Assembly: GCA_023548195.1 (NCBI GenBank)
Contig: JAJHZJ010000268.1
Span: 2,844,766 to 2,908,765, forward strand
Length of the DNA stretch: 64,000 nucleotides
Reading direction: 5' to 3'
From: Bettongia penicillata ogilbyi
Lineage: Eukaryota > Chordata > Mammalia > Diprotodontia > Potoroidae
Position 1 is the stretch's first letter, and every line of letters begins with the position of its first letter. Below are positions 32,706 to 44,460 of the stretch, piece after piece. Under the pieces are notes generated by a model that did no database searches, was not told where the DNA came from, and was given only the letters and a program-made list of their open reading frames with translations. The translations under genes were made by a program, and so were the position numbers.

Positions 32706-33850
32706 ACAAACATTTAGGAACACTTAGCATGTGACAGACCTTATGCTAAATACTGAGGATACAACAAAAGACAAAAACAATCTATTCTCTCAAAGAGCTC
32801 ATAATGGAGGAGATACTATGCAAACAACTCTGTGTAAACAAGAAATATAGGCAATAAATTGGAAATAACTTCAGATGTAAGTCTCTAGTATTAAGTTGGA
32901 TTAAACATGGTTCATTTTAGAAAGTGGGCTCCTAACTGAGACTGCTAGGAGGTCAGAGAAGTTAAGAAATAGAAATGAGGAGGGAGACAATTCCAGACAT
33001 GAAGTACAGATAGTGAAAATTCACAGAATGAGGAACTGGAGTGGTCTGTTTAACAAAGAGCAAAGGGGTCTATAATTCAAGAAGGGTTGCAGGGAGCCAG
33101 GTTGTGAAAAGTATTAAAAGAAAAGCAGAAGACATTATATTTGATCTTGGAGGTAATAGAGCGAGAGTAATAGAAAGACGTGCTTTAGGAAGAGAATTTT
33201 GAGAACTAGCGAAGGATGAACTGGGATAGAAAGAGCCTTGAGACAGGGAGACAAACCAAAAAGATGAAAAGAATCCAGGTTTGAGCTGATGATGGCCTGT
33301 ACCAGAGTGGTGGCAGCATCAGAAAGCGGGTATATATTTATTTATGTATGTGTATGTGTATGATTCATAGTATGAAGGTAGACTCCACAGGACTTGATAG
33401 TGATTAGATGGGGAAAGGGGTGAAAAAGAGAGAGGAACTGGGGATTGTGAGCTTGTGACACATGTATACAGAGAGAATATTCAGGAGAAGACAGTCACCA
33501 GTGTGAATGTTAGAGGGTCAAGAAAGATAAGGAGTAAGAAAAGGCCACTGGATTTGGCAATAGAAAATTGGTGAATGGAAAGCAACTTGAGCGGTGGGGA
33601 TGGAAGTCATTTCAAAAAGCTAAAAAATGAATGGGAGGTGAGAAAGTTGAGTCTATGATTGTGGACAGCTTTTTCTAGAAATTTGAATGTGTAGTGGAAG
33701 ATAAAAAACAAACAGTGACTTGAGGCAAAGGTAGGACGAAGGAAGAAGAAAAGACCTAGGTATATGTCTAATAAGCAGAGAAAAGTTATCCAGTGAATAA
33801 GGAGAGGCCAAAAATTAGGAAGAGAGAGACTGTAGAAAAGGTAAACTCCC
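32706..33850 (-). mobile_element. Second L2, antisense, about 1.1 kb
   Basis: A new reversed 3' end (GAACACTTAGCATGTGACAG, ACTGAGGATACAACAAAAGA) is followed by CAGGGAGCCAGGTTGTGAAA, TTATATTTGATCTTGGAGGT, CAGAGTGGTGGCAGCATCAG, CAGGACTTGATAGTGATT and AGGCCACTGGATTTGGCAAT, i.e. L2 ORF2 read backwards well into the RT region. Confidence 0.8.
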
Positions 33851-34378
33851 AGAAGAGACAACAAGAGACAGGAGCAAGGGCACAAATAGGGGGTTACTGG
33901 TGGCAGGGAGAATGGTCACCTCACCTTCCAAACCTAGAACACAAGAAAAGAGAAAGGGGAATGATTCTGAGGTGAGTGCAAGTGTAAAACTGGGGAAACA
34001 AAAACTCATAACCTCAATTTATTATTATTATTTTTTTCTAGCAAAGCATGATATATGCTACTCTACAAGAGAGAAGGGGGAGACTTGATAGAAGACTAGA
34101 TCAGAGAAATAATTAGGAAAGGGAAATTAGGGGTTTGTCCTAGGAGACCAAGACTTGTAAGAGGTGTTGACAATCTTCTCAGTTTTTAAACATCACAAGA
34201 ACAAGTAAGTTTCCATTCAGTTCATAAGAAGAATTAGTTAAAAGAGAAAATTTCCAGATGGCAACTTTGGCCTCACTCCAAGTCAATGTCTCCAAAGAGC
34301 AGATTTGGTCTCCTTCTTCTGACACGGTGGACAACTAACAGGGTCTCATAGCTCTGTGACAGAGACCATGACCTAGAG
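33851..34378. other. Unassigned, possibly more antisense L2
   Basis: Purine-rich and similar in style to the preceding L2 but not alignable by eye. A short TTATTATTATT tract lies at 34019-34033. Confidence 0.35.
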
Positions 34379-34580
34379 CAGAGATTCTTAACCTGAAGCC
34401 CATAAACTTTTAAAGAATGTTTTGATAACTGCATTTCAACATAATGTGTTTCCTTTGTAATATGATATATTTTATTTTATGCATTTAAAAACATTCTGAG
34501 AAAAAGGCTATAGATTTCAAGAGATTGTCCATGACTTATAAAGGAGGCCCATGAAATTAAAAATAAAATTAAGTGATGCC
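34379..34580. mobile_element. hAT-type MITE, old copy
   Basis: Begins CAGAGATTCTTAACCTGAAG and contains TGATAACTGCATTTCAACAT, TTTATGCATTTAAAAACATT and ATGACTTATAAAGGAG. Layout and interior are shared with the better preserved copy at 54238-54412. Its right terminus is degraded (AAAATTAAGTGATGCC). Confidence 0.6.
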
Positions 34581-34924
34581 AGTTACAGTGGACCTTGTGT
34601 CCTAGAGGCCTTAGTCCTTCCCACCGCCCCACCACCTATTTGATGATTGTTTCTTCAGAACCACTATTTCAGAAAAGTTCTATCCACCATGCTTCACTTC
34701 ACTCTCTCTTCTCTGATAACCTGCCCTGCAGTCTTATCACTGTCTTGCCACCACAGCATGAACTTCCTACCCAGCCTCTTCAGTTCTGGAGTTATGAACT
34801 ATGTTCGAATCAACCCTGCCATTATTCTGGGTGAGGTATATCTATTTATTCCCATCTTGTTCCACTCACCATAACAATAACTTCTCCAAAGTGTTCCTCC
34901 CAAGCCACTATTCCCTAATATATG
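34581..34924. other. Unassigned stretch, possibly L2-like
   Basis: Pyrimidine-rich, in a style like L2 ORF2 3' sequence (CAGTCTTATCACTGTCTTGC), but not convincing. Two overlapping 75-79 codon frames have no protein features. Confidence 0.35.
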
Positions 34925-35035
34925 ATTCCCGGAATTAGAATATAAGCTTTTGAAGACTATGTCTATTTATTTTCATGTTTGTATCTACAGCCCTTATGTA
35001 ATATATGCTTTTAATTCATTCACTCATTTATATTA
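34925..35035 (+). repeat. L2 3' end, degraded
   Basis: ATTAGAATATAAGCTTTTGA, a TTTGTATCTACAGCCC block, then ATATGCTTTTAATTCATTC. Confidence 0.55.
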
Positions 35036-35094
35036 TTCCCTTTCTCCTTCCCCTACCCTGTCATCCATAGCCTAATTGGAAGCAGAACACATCT

Positions 35095-35205
35095 ATATTT
35101 ATGTCAGTATATTCAGTATATATTTATACACACATGCACATATGCAAATATATTACATAATATGCATATGTATATAGGTGTGTGTATATATGTACATATG
35201 TATAT
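35095..35205. repeat. TA/TG-rich low-complexity tract
   Basis: Imperfect mix of TATA, TACACACA and TGTGTATATATGTA. Confidence 0.8.
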
Positions 35206-35852
35206 TGGCCATTTGCAAAAATCCTTAGTTACTGCTCTAGATTTTTGTTGCTTCTTTTTAACCTCTGAGGTTCCTACCAGTTATTTATTAGTCTAAATCT
35301 ATTGTCTTTTTGTTAACAACTCTAGTCCTCTCCTCCAGCTGTAGCCTCCTTTGCCTTAGTCCTAGACATGCTTCCCAAACAGAATAATTTTGTGAAAATT
35401 TCAGTTAATCTACATCCAGCCCTGACAGGTCTGCATTAAAATCTTTCTCATGAATAGCCCTGGACATAGTTCATTCATTAGAATACTCTAGAAACACTAG
35501 GGATTTATTTTCCATAAAGGAGAGTTTTGGGTTTCACTGGCATAGGAATCCAAGCTGAACTCCTAAATACCCTGGAGAAGGAAATTACCTATAGAGAGAG
35601 CACTTTCTTGGAGATATTCTACTGCTAATAACCTTCTACTTGACAAACAGAACAGAAAAACAGCCTTGAAGCTTGAGACTGCTACTGCCCATGCAGTACG
35701 CTGACCTTCCACCTCAAGCCTGAATCGATCCTTAGAAAACCAAGAAGCAATATTATTTGAAAGAGAGAAACCTTGGCACAATTCCTTTATTTATTCTTAA
35801 GAATAAAACAATAATTTCATTATTACCAGAACTGGGTCTCAAAATGCTAATA
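35206..35852. other. Unassigned non-coding stretch
   Basis: No certain element; 35330-35400 might be worn L2. Confidence 0.4.

Positions 35853-35884
<32 letters not shown>
35853..35884. repeat. (AC)n microsatellite
   Basis: About 15 AC units, directly left of an L1 ORF2 fragment. Confidence 0.95.
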
Positions 35885-35886
<2 letters not shown>

Positions 35887-36560
35887 TAGAGAGTTAAACA
35901 TTGTAAAGAATTTGATTAAAATATCACTCTTTGTGGATGGCACACTCATATAGCTTGAGAATCCAGGGGAATTTTAAAAATTAATGAAGATAATAAATGA
36001 GTTCAGTGAAGTTTCAGGATATAAGAAAATGTACAAAATCAATCACAATCCTATATACCTATAAGCAACAAGAACAATTAAAAAGAGATTCTGTTTCCCA
36101 TCAAGTCAAACAATTAAAAAATATTTACGTATCAAAGTACCTAGGGACACTTGAGAATGCTTTAAGGAAAACAACAAAATTTTAATGGCTGAAATAAAGA
36201 AAAATCTGAACAAATGAAGGGATATTTCTTGCGTGTGACTAAGATTAAAAATAGTAAAGATGAAAATACTCAAAGTTTATTTATAGATTTAATCGAATAC
36301 CAATTAGAATGCCAATGGGATATTTCAAAGAACTGGATAACATGCCTGTGAAACTTATATGGAAAAACAAGTGGGCAAAGACACCAAAGGGAATACTGGA
36401 AGACAAAAAGAGATTTGCCCATCCAGACTAAAAAAATATTCATTCTCTATTTATTCAGAAATACAGACTCTTATCAAAGTTGCCCAAAGACTCAAAGACT
36501 GGGTTTATTTCTTCAGCACAGGAAAACAGTGGCTCTTTCTGTCTGATATCTGATAATACT
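35885..36560 (+). pseudogene. L1 ORF2 remnant, end of RT domain and downstream region
   Basis: Translation gives IINEFSEVSGYK at about 35990-36025, a conserved block downstream of the FADD motif in L1 ORF2. It is followed in shifting frames by KYLRIKVPRD, then KLIYRFNAIPIRMP-like sequence, MGYFKELDNMPVKLIWKNKW and a PD-containing block. The order matches the post-palm and thumb part of L1 reverse transcriptase. Several stops and frameshifts; both ends are truncated. A family member would have supplied endonuclease and reverse transcriptase for target-primed insertion; this copy is dead. Confidence 0.8.
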
Positions 36561-37989
36561 AAACCTCATAAGAGAAAGTGAAATCCTACCACAACACGGA
36601 GTAGAATTTGAGAATTGTCCTTATTTCAGGAGAGATGGTTTGTTTCAGAGTATCGCCAAATGAGCGTTAGAAAGGAAAACTTCAGTTTTGCACCTGGATG
36701 GCAGTCCAGTAACCTGAGACTTCGGAACAAAAGGAATCACAAAAGGGAGGTTTCTCAACGGTAGCTTTACTACTGTTCCTGCTGATTTGGGGACATTGTT
36801 CCCTCAACAGACATTTTGAGCACACGAGCCCAGTTCCGCTTCTGAGAATAAGTATGAGAAGGCACACTGATACTCTTGGAAAATAAAGCCAGTTCTTAAC
36901 AATGATAATTATTGTCTCCCTTCAACAATGAGATTACTAGTTGAGGTATCAAACAGCCAAACTTAATATCTGGTGGGTTCTACTTTTACAAATAGCCTGG
37001 TAAGTTATGCCCAGAAATGTAGGCCGTGCCTTTGTAGAACACCACCAGTAGCCATACCTGTTTTGGCTATGAAATTGAATTAGGGGGTCTGGCCACTTAT
37101 ACAACAGCCTATTAGAGAAGGCAAAGAAACCATGAAGAGCTGAAAGTCTTGAGAAGGGGGTAAGAATTGAATTGAGCCTAAAAGAATGGGAAGAATTTGG
37201 AAAGATGGAAAAGAAGATGTAATATGTAATAATTTACATAATATGGAGTTAGAAAGCACATGTTGGTGTTGACCTTAAGTTCCTAGCTGTCTAGGTCTAA
37301 CCTCTGCTGCAGCAAGAAACATGAATTCCTTTCTGAGACTGTGACAAAAGTCCCTTCCACCCACAATATCCATCCCCAATTACCTTCCCATCTCTAAGGA
37401 GGATGACAAAACTGGTTTGCATTGTCTGTCATAGCCTGTTAGCCAAGTTAGCATTATAGTTTATTATCAATAACCACTTCTACTTAGTTCTGCTAATGAG
37501 AAAGTGGCAGCATGTAGTGTAGCCACTGCTGACTACCTGCCTTCTATTTAAACCATTGTTACAAACTCCAGAGATAAGAGTTTAACTTAAAAATCTACAG
37601 GCTCACTCAGCACCCTATGACAAATTATAGCAAGCTCTTTGAACAAATTCATACCTTTTCTTTGAACTGGTCGTGGCTGAATTTTCTAATTTTTCAGTGC
37701 CGGACTGTTTGTTATTTTTGCATCAACTTAATCAATGGACTGCTTTGTTATGAATCTATGAATGCCTCCATTACCCCTGTCCTTTCCATATGTCAAAAAC
37801 TTTTTCCTTTATTTTATATCGCACTGCCCTTTAACCCTGATCCTTTATGGTTTCTTTTTCACAATTCAAACTGATTCCCACCTCACCTTAACATATGGTA
37901 TAACAACCTGCCAGATCTTAACCAATGGCATTGAATTATTCTAAACTCTAACCAGGTTTTGGGTCCCACCCTAAGAGTGGACTCAGCAG
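36561..37989. other. Unassigned non-coding stretch, possible LTR material
   Basis: About 1.4 kb without a named repeat. GGAAAATAAAGCCAG near 36880 resembles a polyadenylation signal context. Frames of 60-85 codons have no recognisable domain. Confidence 0.35.
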
Positions 37990-38125
37990 GACCAGGGCAT
38001 AGTGAACTAGGAGTCAAAAGAGTTGAATTGCAGCCATAGCGCTACCAGTTCTAGTGTTTACTGTGGGCAAGAGATTAAATCTCTCTGAGATCCAACTTTC
38101 TCACATATACAATGGAAAATTCAAA
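37990..38125 (+). repeat. MIR
   Basis: GCATAGTGAACTAGGAGTC, CTGTGGGCAAGAGATTAAAT and CTCTCTGAGATCCAACTTTC. Confidence 0.65.
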
Positions 38126-38240
38126 TGAGGAGACAATGGAAGATAGCACAAAAAACAGGCGAAAGGATGTGGCCTGGTGATCTAGAGGTGTGATGGTATA
38201 GTGGAAAGTTATATACATTAAAGTCAGGCACTTAGTTTGT

Positions 38241-38490
38241 TATTTTTCTGTCATTTTTTGTTTGTGTCTGACTCTTCCTGACCCCATATGGGGCTTCCTT
38301 GGCAAATATACTGGAGTGGTTTGCCTTTTCCCAGGTCATTTTACAGATGAAGAAGTTGAGGCAAACAGGCCTAAGTGATGCTCAGGATCACACAACTGGG
38401 AAACATCTGAGACCAGATTTGAACTCAGGAACGAAAAAGTCTTCCTGATTCCAGGCCTAGCACTATATCCACTGAGCCATCTAGTTGCCC
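38241..38490 (-). repeat. MAR1-type SINE, antisense, with target-site duplication
   Basis: Reversed tail (TGACTCTTCCTGACCCCATA), ACTGGAGTGGTTTGCC, CORE and head (ATCCACTGAGCCATCTAGTT). The flanks CACTTAGTTTGT (38229-38240) and CACGTTTAGTTTGT (38491-38504) are a near-identical duplication. Confidence 0.92.
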
Positions 38491-38910
38491 CACGTTTAGT
38501 TTGTAATTGTACAAATTAAACTACCTTTCTGACAATACAGATAATAATGGTTTCATTACCTCCTTCATAGAATTTATGTGGAGAAAAAATGTTTATAAAG
38601 CTCAGAGTAGATGTAAACATAAGGTTTGATAAGAGTAGCTTCTCCATACTGTTTTGGTGGCATGTATCTACAGCTATTGCCATCAGAAACCACCTGGAAG
38701 GAACCAGGTGTGGCTTCCAATGCACCCAGTTGATTGGTAGCATCTCTTGGCTGGATGTTTGCTATTCTTTTATGTATGAGCTGTGCTGATAAATGAAACA
38801 CAAATTGAGGGCACAAAAACCTCACTTTTAAGGCATTTTGTAACCTTTGTCCTGTTTTTACTACCTGAATGATGCCTGACTCATTCCTCTGACTTAGGAT
38901 CCAGTATATG
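38491..38910. other. Unassigned non-coding stretch
   Basis: Includes the right copy of the SINE target duplication; nothing else recognised. Overlapping frames on both strands (38516-38825) are chance. Confidence 0.4.
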
Positions 38911-39140
38911 TTGTTCAGTCATTTTCCAGTTGTGCTTAAATCTTCATAACCCCATTTGGGGTTTTCTTAGCAAAGATACTGGAGTGGTTTGCCATTTCCT
39001 TCTCCAGATCATTTTACAAGTGAGGAAAATGGGTTAAACAGGGGTAAGTGACCTGCCCAGGGTCACCCAGCTACTAAGTATCTGAGGTCATATTTGAACT
39101 TAGGTTCTCCTGTCTCCAGGGCCAGTGCCTCTATGCCATT
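38911..39140 (-). repeat. MAR1-type SINE, antisense
   Basis: ACCCCATTTGGGGTTTTCTT, ACTGGAGTGGTTTGCCATTT, CAGGGTCACCCAGCTACTAA and head GCCTCTATGCCATTCAG. Flanks CAGTATATG (38902-38910) and CAGTATCTA (39141-39149) are a likely 8-9 bp duplication. Confidence 0.9.
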
Positions 39141-39482
39141 CAGTATCTATCCATCACCTAATATTACTGCTAGCTGGGCTTTGATTCAAATGTTTTACCT
39201 TTCCCCCCTGGTTGCTACATGCATTAGATTTCTTCCTACTGGACCTATAAAGCAATTTTGATGCCCATTTTGTGCATATTTGATGGACCTGAAATGATTC
39301 CTTGACTGGCCAATTGGACTTCCTGGACATATTGAAACTTCCATCAATATGGAATGAAGGGTGGCAGTCTGTAAAAGGAAACTGACTTTTGGGTCCATAG
39401 ATTGGAGGATTCTGGGACTCACAGTCAATAAGGACTACTAGAAGAATACTGATGTAAAAAATAAACCTTGTCACTTGGGGAA
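39141..39482. other. Unassigned non-coding stretch
   Basis: Two overlapping antisense frames (39154-39474) of 77 and 106 codons have no recognisable domain; treated as chance. Confidence 0.4.
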
Positions 39483-40070
39483 AGACTAAATGAATAGTAG
39501 CACATAAATATGATGGAACAGTATTGTGCTGTTAGGAAACACACACACACACAGACATACACACGTACACAAATATCATCAGTACAGAGAAGCATGGAAA
39601 AACCTTACCTGAGCTAATGCAGAGTATAGTGAGTGGAGCCAAAAAATTCTATACACAATGACTGCAACAACGGAAATGGAGAGAACAATTATCACAAGAT
39701 AACTAAAGGCGAATGTTGCCAAATTACAAAGAACCCCAAAGAAGAGATATAGGAACACACCTCCCCCCATTACTTTGCAAGAGTGGAAGATACAAGGGTG
39801 TGGAACATTGCATATCAGCTTCAGATATTTATGAATCAGTTTTCCTGACCTTCCTTCCTTCCTTCCTTCCTTCCTTCCTTCCTTCCTTCCTTCCTTCCTT
39901 CCTTCCTTCCTTCCTTCCTTCCTTCCTTCCTTCCTTCCTTCCTTCTCTCTACCTTTCTCTCTCACTCTCTTTTTTATATTGTTACATAAGATGTTTCTTT
40001 GGGAAGGGGAAGGAGAAAGGATACAGGAGAAAACACAATACAATTGCCAGCTTTTCTTGTAAGTTAGATA
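39483..40070 (+). mobile_element. L1 3' UTR, sense, carrying a microsatellite
   Basis: GATGGAACAGTATTGTGCTG, AGAGAAGCATGGAAAAACC, TTATCACAAGATAACTAAAG and ACACACCTCCCCCCATTAC, then after a TTCC array GATGTTTCTTTGGGAAGGGG and AAGGATACAGGAG. This is the order of the L1 3' UTR. Confidence 0.75.
39849..39945. repeat. (CTTC)n microsatellite, about 24 units
   Basis: Uninterrupted tetranucleotide array. It creates spurious Pro-Ser-Phe-Leu and Lys-Glu-Gly-Arg open frames on the two strands. Confidence 0.98.
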
Positions 40071-40082
40071 CCGAATAACCAC

Positions 40083-40175
40083 AAAACAATTTACATTTAT
40101 ATAATGATTTAAGATTTACAAGAGAAATTCCCTCACAATTCTCCTGTGAAGTACGTATAGGAGGAGAATTTTCCT
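40083..40175 (-). repeat. CORE-SINE tail, antisense
   Basis: AATTTACATTTATATAATGA, TTTAAGATTTACAAGAGA and TCACAATTCTCCTGTGAAGT. Confidence 0.6.
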
Positions 40176-41199
40176 AGTCGAGGGAACAGGATGAGCAAAG
40201 ATATGGAGGTAGAAAGGCATGGGTCAAAGTGGTAGAATTTTATATTATGGATTATAATTTAATATTTTATAAGCATCACCAATAGGCTGGACATTGCCCT
40301 TGAGAAAATGCTTAATATTATTGATTCAGTGAAAAAGATCTGTAGTTGGTTGAATCACCAAGAAACATTCAGGAAAGTAGCAATTTTTGGTGATTCTGAT
40401 GTAGAATGTAGCTGTTTGAAAGTAAAAGGTCAAAGACATAGCTGCTTGCATCACCCCTCTGTACATCTCTCTTAAAGTCTGATTCTCTGTGTCTCTGTCT
40501 CTGTCTCTTTTGCTCTTCTTTTATGCTCCCTTCCCCAACCCCAACTTAATTAAACTAAAACTATTCCTGGAGCATATCTTATATTTTCTGAAATATATAT
40601 CAGGAAAATGACTCACTCAGGTAATGTATTGTATTTATACATCATCATCAAAGCGATGGCTCCTAGCTGCTGTCACAATAAATATTACCACAATTTTAAG
40701 ATTGTCAGTGGTGCAAAAAAGGAGGCTCCATGCTAGAGCATCTCAACTCAAATGAACCAAGCTCAGCATTAAGAACAGTATCTCTAAGAAAAATACCACT
40801 CTAGTAGGATGGGATTGAAAGACCTGGCCTCTAATTCTGACTCTGTGTGAATTAAATGTCATTCTTCACCTCCCCCTACACACACTTCCACTCCCCTTCT
40901 TTTCCCTTCCCTTCCACAGATCACATGATCCATTGATCACATGAAATATAATACAGAAATTCTTGACTTCTAGGTTATTGCACTTTCTTATATTACAAAT
41001 GCTAGCACTGTTTTCCATATTTAATTCAAGGCACTAGAGGATGAAGCAGTTGGATGTCTTCGATTGGGTGCCTCCAAGAGAACATCCATCAACATTCTCA
41101 GAGACAAATGGGAAACAAGAAAATCCCATAGGGTAAGAACCTAGAGTTGGAATGACCAGTGTTTATTTATATTGTGATCTAAAACAATGGAAATGATAC
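40176..41199. other. Unassigned stretch
   Basis: 40180-40240 (GATGAGCAAAGATATGGAGG) may be antisense L2 and 40795-40870 may be MIR. A GTCTCTGTCTCTGTCTC tract is near 40495. Otherwise blank. Confidence 0.35.
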
Positions 41200-41385
41200 A
41201 TGTGGAAAGCTCAGTGGATTTAGAAGCAGAGGACCTAGGTTAAGTCCCCACCTCTGCCGCTTACTGCCTATATGACCTTGGTCAAGTCTCTTGATCTCTC
41301 TTGGCTTCTGTTTCTTCATGTGTAAAACAAGGATTACCTAGGGAGTCCTTTTAGTTCTAAAACTGATTCTGACTTCTGACCTTCA
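41200..41385 (+). repeat. MIR
   Basis: AGAAGCAGAGGACCTAGGTT, ATGACCTTGGTCAAGTCTCT and TCCTTTTAGTTCTAAAACTG in sense order. Confidence 0.75.
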
Positions 41386-42455
41386 CTTAGGAGACTATTT
41401 CTAAATCTGATCTTCTGCATTCCAGACCTAATTTCCTCTTTGCTACAGTGCAGTCTTTAATCCTGAACTCTTGAATACCCCGTTTACTTAATGATTTGGA
41501 TTGGCCTTTTATTCTTCTTGGAAATTAACTCCCTGATATGGATACATGAACCATTTCTATTCCCACTTTTTCTAGACTCCCATTCAAATGATTATCCATT
41601 CCTTCTGACACTGAATTTCTCCCTCTCCAGAGAATCCTAGGTACTTGACCTCAAGTTAGCCACTGAACTACTATGGTTGCTAATTTCCTGAGGTATAAAA
41701 GAAAGTCATATTTTTGTCCTACTTACCTTTCAAGGTGGTTGCCAGATTGTTAGGAGCTAGATCATAATGGCATATCTTTCCTTGGGTTGGGCACAAAGAC
41801 AGAGGTATGAGATATATGGATGAGGCCAAAGTCATTTATTGAGTTTTCATATCAATCTCTCATTTTGGAATTACCTGAAGTTTTAAAGCAACTGGTTTTA
41901 AGGGTTTAAATATACTTTAAAAATTGAACTACATAACACATTCCTTTTAAAATTACAGATCCAAAATGTTTTGTGTTTCCTAAATCAGATTGAAATGAAA
42001 AGGTATTTAATACCTGTTCTAAATAACTTGAATGCACTTCAAATAGACATTGAGCTGGCTTAGTTATTTTTGACAGGCAAATTGCTAACCCAAGGCAGGC
42101 TTTTTGCATTGACAAAAACAAAGAATCTCTTAAAGACTTTATGTTGTCATGTGGCATTATGTTTACTCCACATAATCCTAAATCTTGGAAATGAAGAAGG
42201 CCTTAAAGCTTTATCCCTCTATGTCAAACAGAAAGGGAAACCTTTTTAGTGCAAACCAATTCCCATTTGGGGTAGCTTCAGACAATTCATAGACAAAGAT
42301 CTGAGAGGGTTTTGAATTTTATGTCTGAAAAATAAGCATGCATGTCTCAGTGACTACTTTTTCATGGGTAAATTTCATCAGTGATTCTTTTTAGGGCACT
42401 CTGAGAAGACAGAGGCACCTATTACTGTACCTAATTGATTTTGCTTCTTAAAAGG
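41386..42455. other. Unassigned non-coding stretch
   Basis: No repeat or gene recognised; an 83-codon antisense frame (41906-42157) has no features. Confidence 0.4.
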
Positions 42456-42655
42456 ATGTCATGGTAAGCACAACAGATTTGAAGTCCAAGGATGTGGGTT
42501 TGAATCCTACCTTGGCTTCTTATCAACTGTGTCACAATAAACAGATTACTTTCTCTCTCTAGATCTCAGTTTCACCTTTTATAAAATTAAGGAGGTGAAT
42601 TAGATGGCCTCCAAGGTCCCTTTCATGATTTAATGTTCATGATCCTATGACTATA
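42456..42655 (+). repeat. MIR
   Basis: GCACAACAGATTTGAAGTCC, GGGTTTGAATCCTACCTTGG, TCTCAGTTTCACCTTTTA and GGCCTCCAAGGTCCCTTTCA. Confidence 0.75.
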
Positions 42656-43084
42656 TGGAATAGAAAAAGATAGATGATTGAAAACTTCTTCCATTCTTAT
42701 GAGTACTTTAAATAATATAAAGTATCCTTTGTGTTTTCTTGTCTAGGGGATCTAAGAAAGGAGAATTCTTCACTTGCTTCAGTATAAAAAGAAATATTAC
42801 AAGATTTGATCTAAGTAGCTGCAATTTAATCCTGCACAACTTTATGCTTGCAATGAAGGACAGTGGGAGTTAGGAGAATCTAAATTTTATGCAGGCTACT
42901 TGTCAGTCACATATATATTTTAATACTTTGAAGGATCCATGATTCCCCAATGTCAGTGAGCCTTTGGTCAGTACCAGTATTATCGCATCCACCCTTTTCA
43001 AGCTGTGTAGTTCTTGGTCATGCCTTTCCATAATTCCTGAGAAGTTCCCCAACATTCTGAAAACTTCCCTTGTGGTCTTTCAGT
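42656..43084. other. Unassigned non-coding stretch
   Basis: Nothing recognised. Confidence 0.4.
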
Positions 43085-43765
43085 CTTTTAAATTTAATTT
43101 TTAATATAATAAATACAAAAAAGAAACATTTCTATATTAAAAATAGAAGAGAAAAATGGACTATTTGCAAAATCACAAATCTACATTATATATAACCTAT
43201 TTTTAAAATACATGATACATTAAACATGGTACTTTCACAATTATCTTTGTTTCCCTCTGATTTTTTTTTTCTGTTTCTAGCAGTTCATTTTAAGATGCTT
43301 CAGAGGTCTTTTATTTCTTTTCTACTTAATTTATTGGCTACACTTGTACTGGTTCCTCTCTTCCTCCCAAAATTCCCTTCTTTAAAAAGAAAAAGAAAAA
43401 CACCACCATAGTTAGAACAAATAAGCACAGTCAAGTGAAATAAATCCACATATTAGCTGTATTTGGAAATGTATATCTTATTCTGCACCTGGGGCCCATT
43501 ATCATTATTTTAGGAAATAGATAGTACGGTTCATCATTGTGCTTTGGAGTTCTCGTTCTTCACTGCACTGAATTTTTAAATAATTTTTTAGTTCATTTCA
43601 AGTTATTTTTCTTTGCAATGTTGTTGGTAGTGTTTAAAATTGTTCTCCTGATTTGACTTATTTTACCTGGTATCAGTTCATACAAGTCTTTCCAGGTTTC
43701 TCTGAAACCATACAATTTTCGCCATTTATTAAAGCAAAAAATGTTGAATTACATTCATCAGCCAT
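43085..43765 (-). mobile_element. L1 3' UTR, antisense
   Basis: ACACCACCATAGTTAGAACA, TAAATCCACATATTAGCTGT, ATAGTACGGTTCATCATTGT, CTTTGGAGTTCTCGTTCTTC, TTGTTCTCCTGATTTGACTT and TTTCCAGGTTTCTCTGAAAC follow the reversed L1 3' UTR. It may be the 3' end of the L1 body at 44465-49388, but ~0.4 kb of unplaced sequence and a SINE lie between them. Confidence 0.7.
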
Positions 43766-44175
43766 CCTGAGGTGTGTACTGGAGCCAAATTAAATCAACT
43801 AGTGAGAGCCCACATTGAATTTTTCAATATGAATTTCAAATGTTTACACTTTGGAGGTCATCAAATGCTACAAATCAAGGCCTGATCTATCACTTTGCTA
43901 GTTGTCCAGACATAAGAAAGTCATGGAAAAAATGTTAATAGCGCTGATTACACTTAAAACTGTGTCATATATACATGCATTATTGTTATAGCGTTCCCAG
44001 AAATCCAGTTGTTAAATGTTTATAAGCATACCTTTGGCCAAGTTTCATTTTTTATTTGTTTTTTCCTCCCTCTATAAAGCGACCCTTTGGTAGTGTAATT
44101 CCTATGGTACTGAATAAACAACATGATTTTCATGAACAATTAATAGAGTTATATTAATTTATATTGATCTCTTTC
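43766..44175. other. Unassigned stretch between L1 parts
   Basis: CTGGAGCCAAATTAAATCAA and ATCAAGGCCTGATCTATCAC look like a repeat I have seen in marsupial DNA but cannot name. Confidence 0.35.
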
Positions 44176-44460
44176 TGTAGAAGGGACAGTTCAATAGATA
44201 GAGCCCTGGGCCCAGAGTAAAGAAGAACTGTGTTCAAATCTGACCTTAGACACTTAACTAGTTGTGCGACCTTGGACAAGTAGCTTAACCTCTCTTTACC
44301 TAGGAAGCAACTACATGGCCCAATGGATAGAATGCCAGGCCTTAATCCAATGGAGAAGGAAATGGCAAACTATTCCAATGTCTTTGCCAAGAAAATTCCA
44401 TAGACAGTATGGTCCACAGGGTCATGAAGAGTTGAACATGACTAAATGACTGAACAAAAA
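44176..44460 (+). repeat. Composite SINE, two heads and one BovB-like tail
   Basis: First head/CORE: GGACAGTTCAATAGATAG, GTTCAAATCTGACCTTAGAC, GTGCGACCTTGGACAAG. A second head GCAACTACATGGCCCAATGG starts near 44308, then GAGAAGGAAATGGCAAACTA and an extended BovB-like end ATGAAGAGTTGAACATGACT. The order suggests dimerisation or nested insertion. Confidence 0.75.

Noticed and set aside
35853..35884. Regular short repeats as a CRISPR-like array
   Set aside because: Simple AC microsatellite; there are no spacers, and no repeat-spacer pattern occurs anywhere in the window.
39579..40082. 167-codon antisense and 121-codon sense frames
   Set aside because: Both span the CTTC array (Lys-Glu-Gly-Arg on one strand, Leu-Pro-Ser-Phe on the other) inside L1 3' UTR; no domain.
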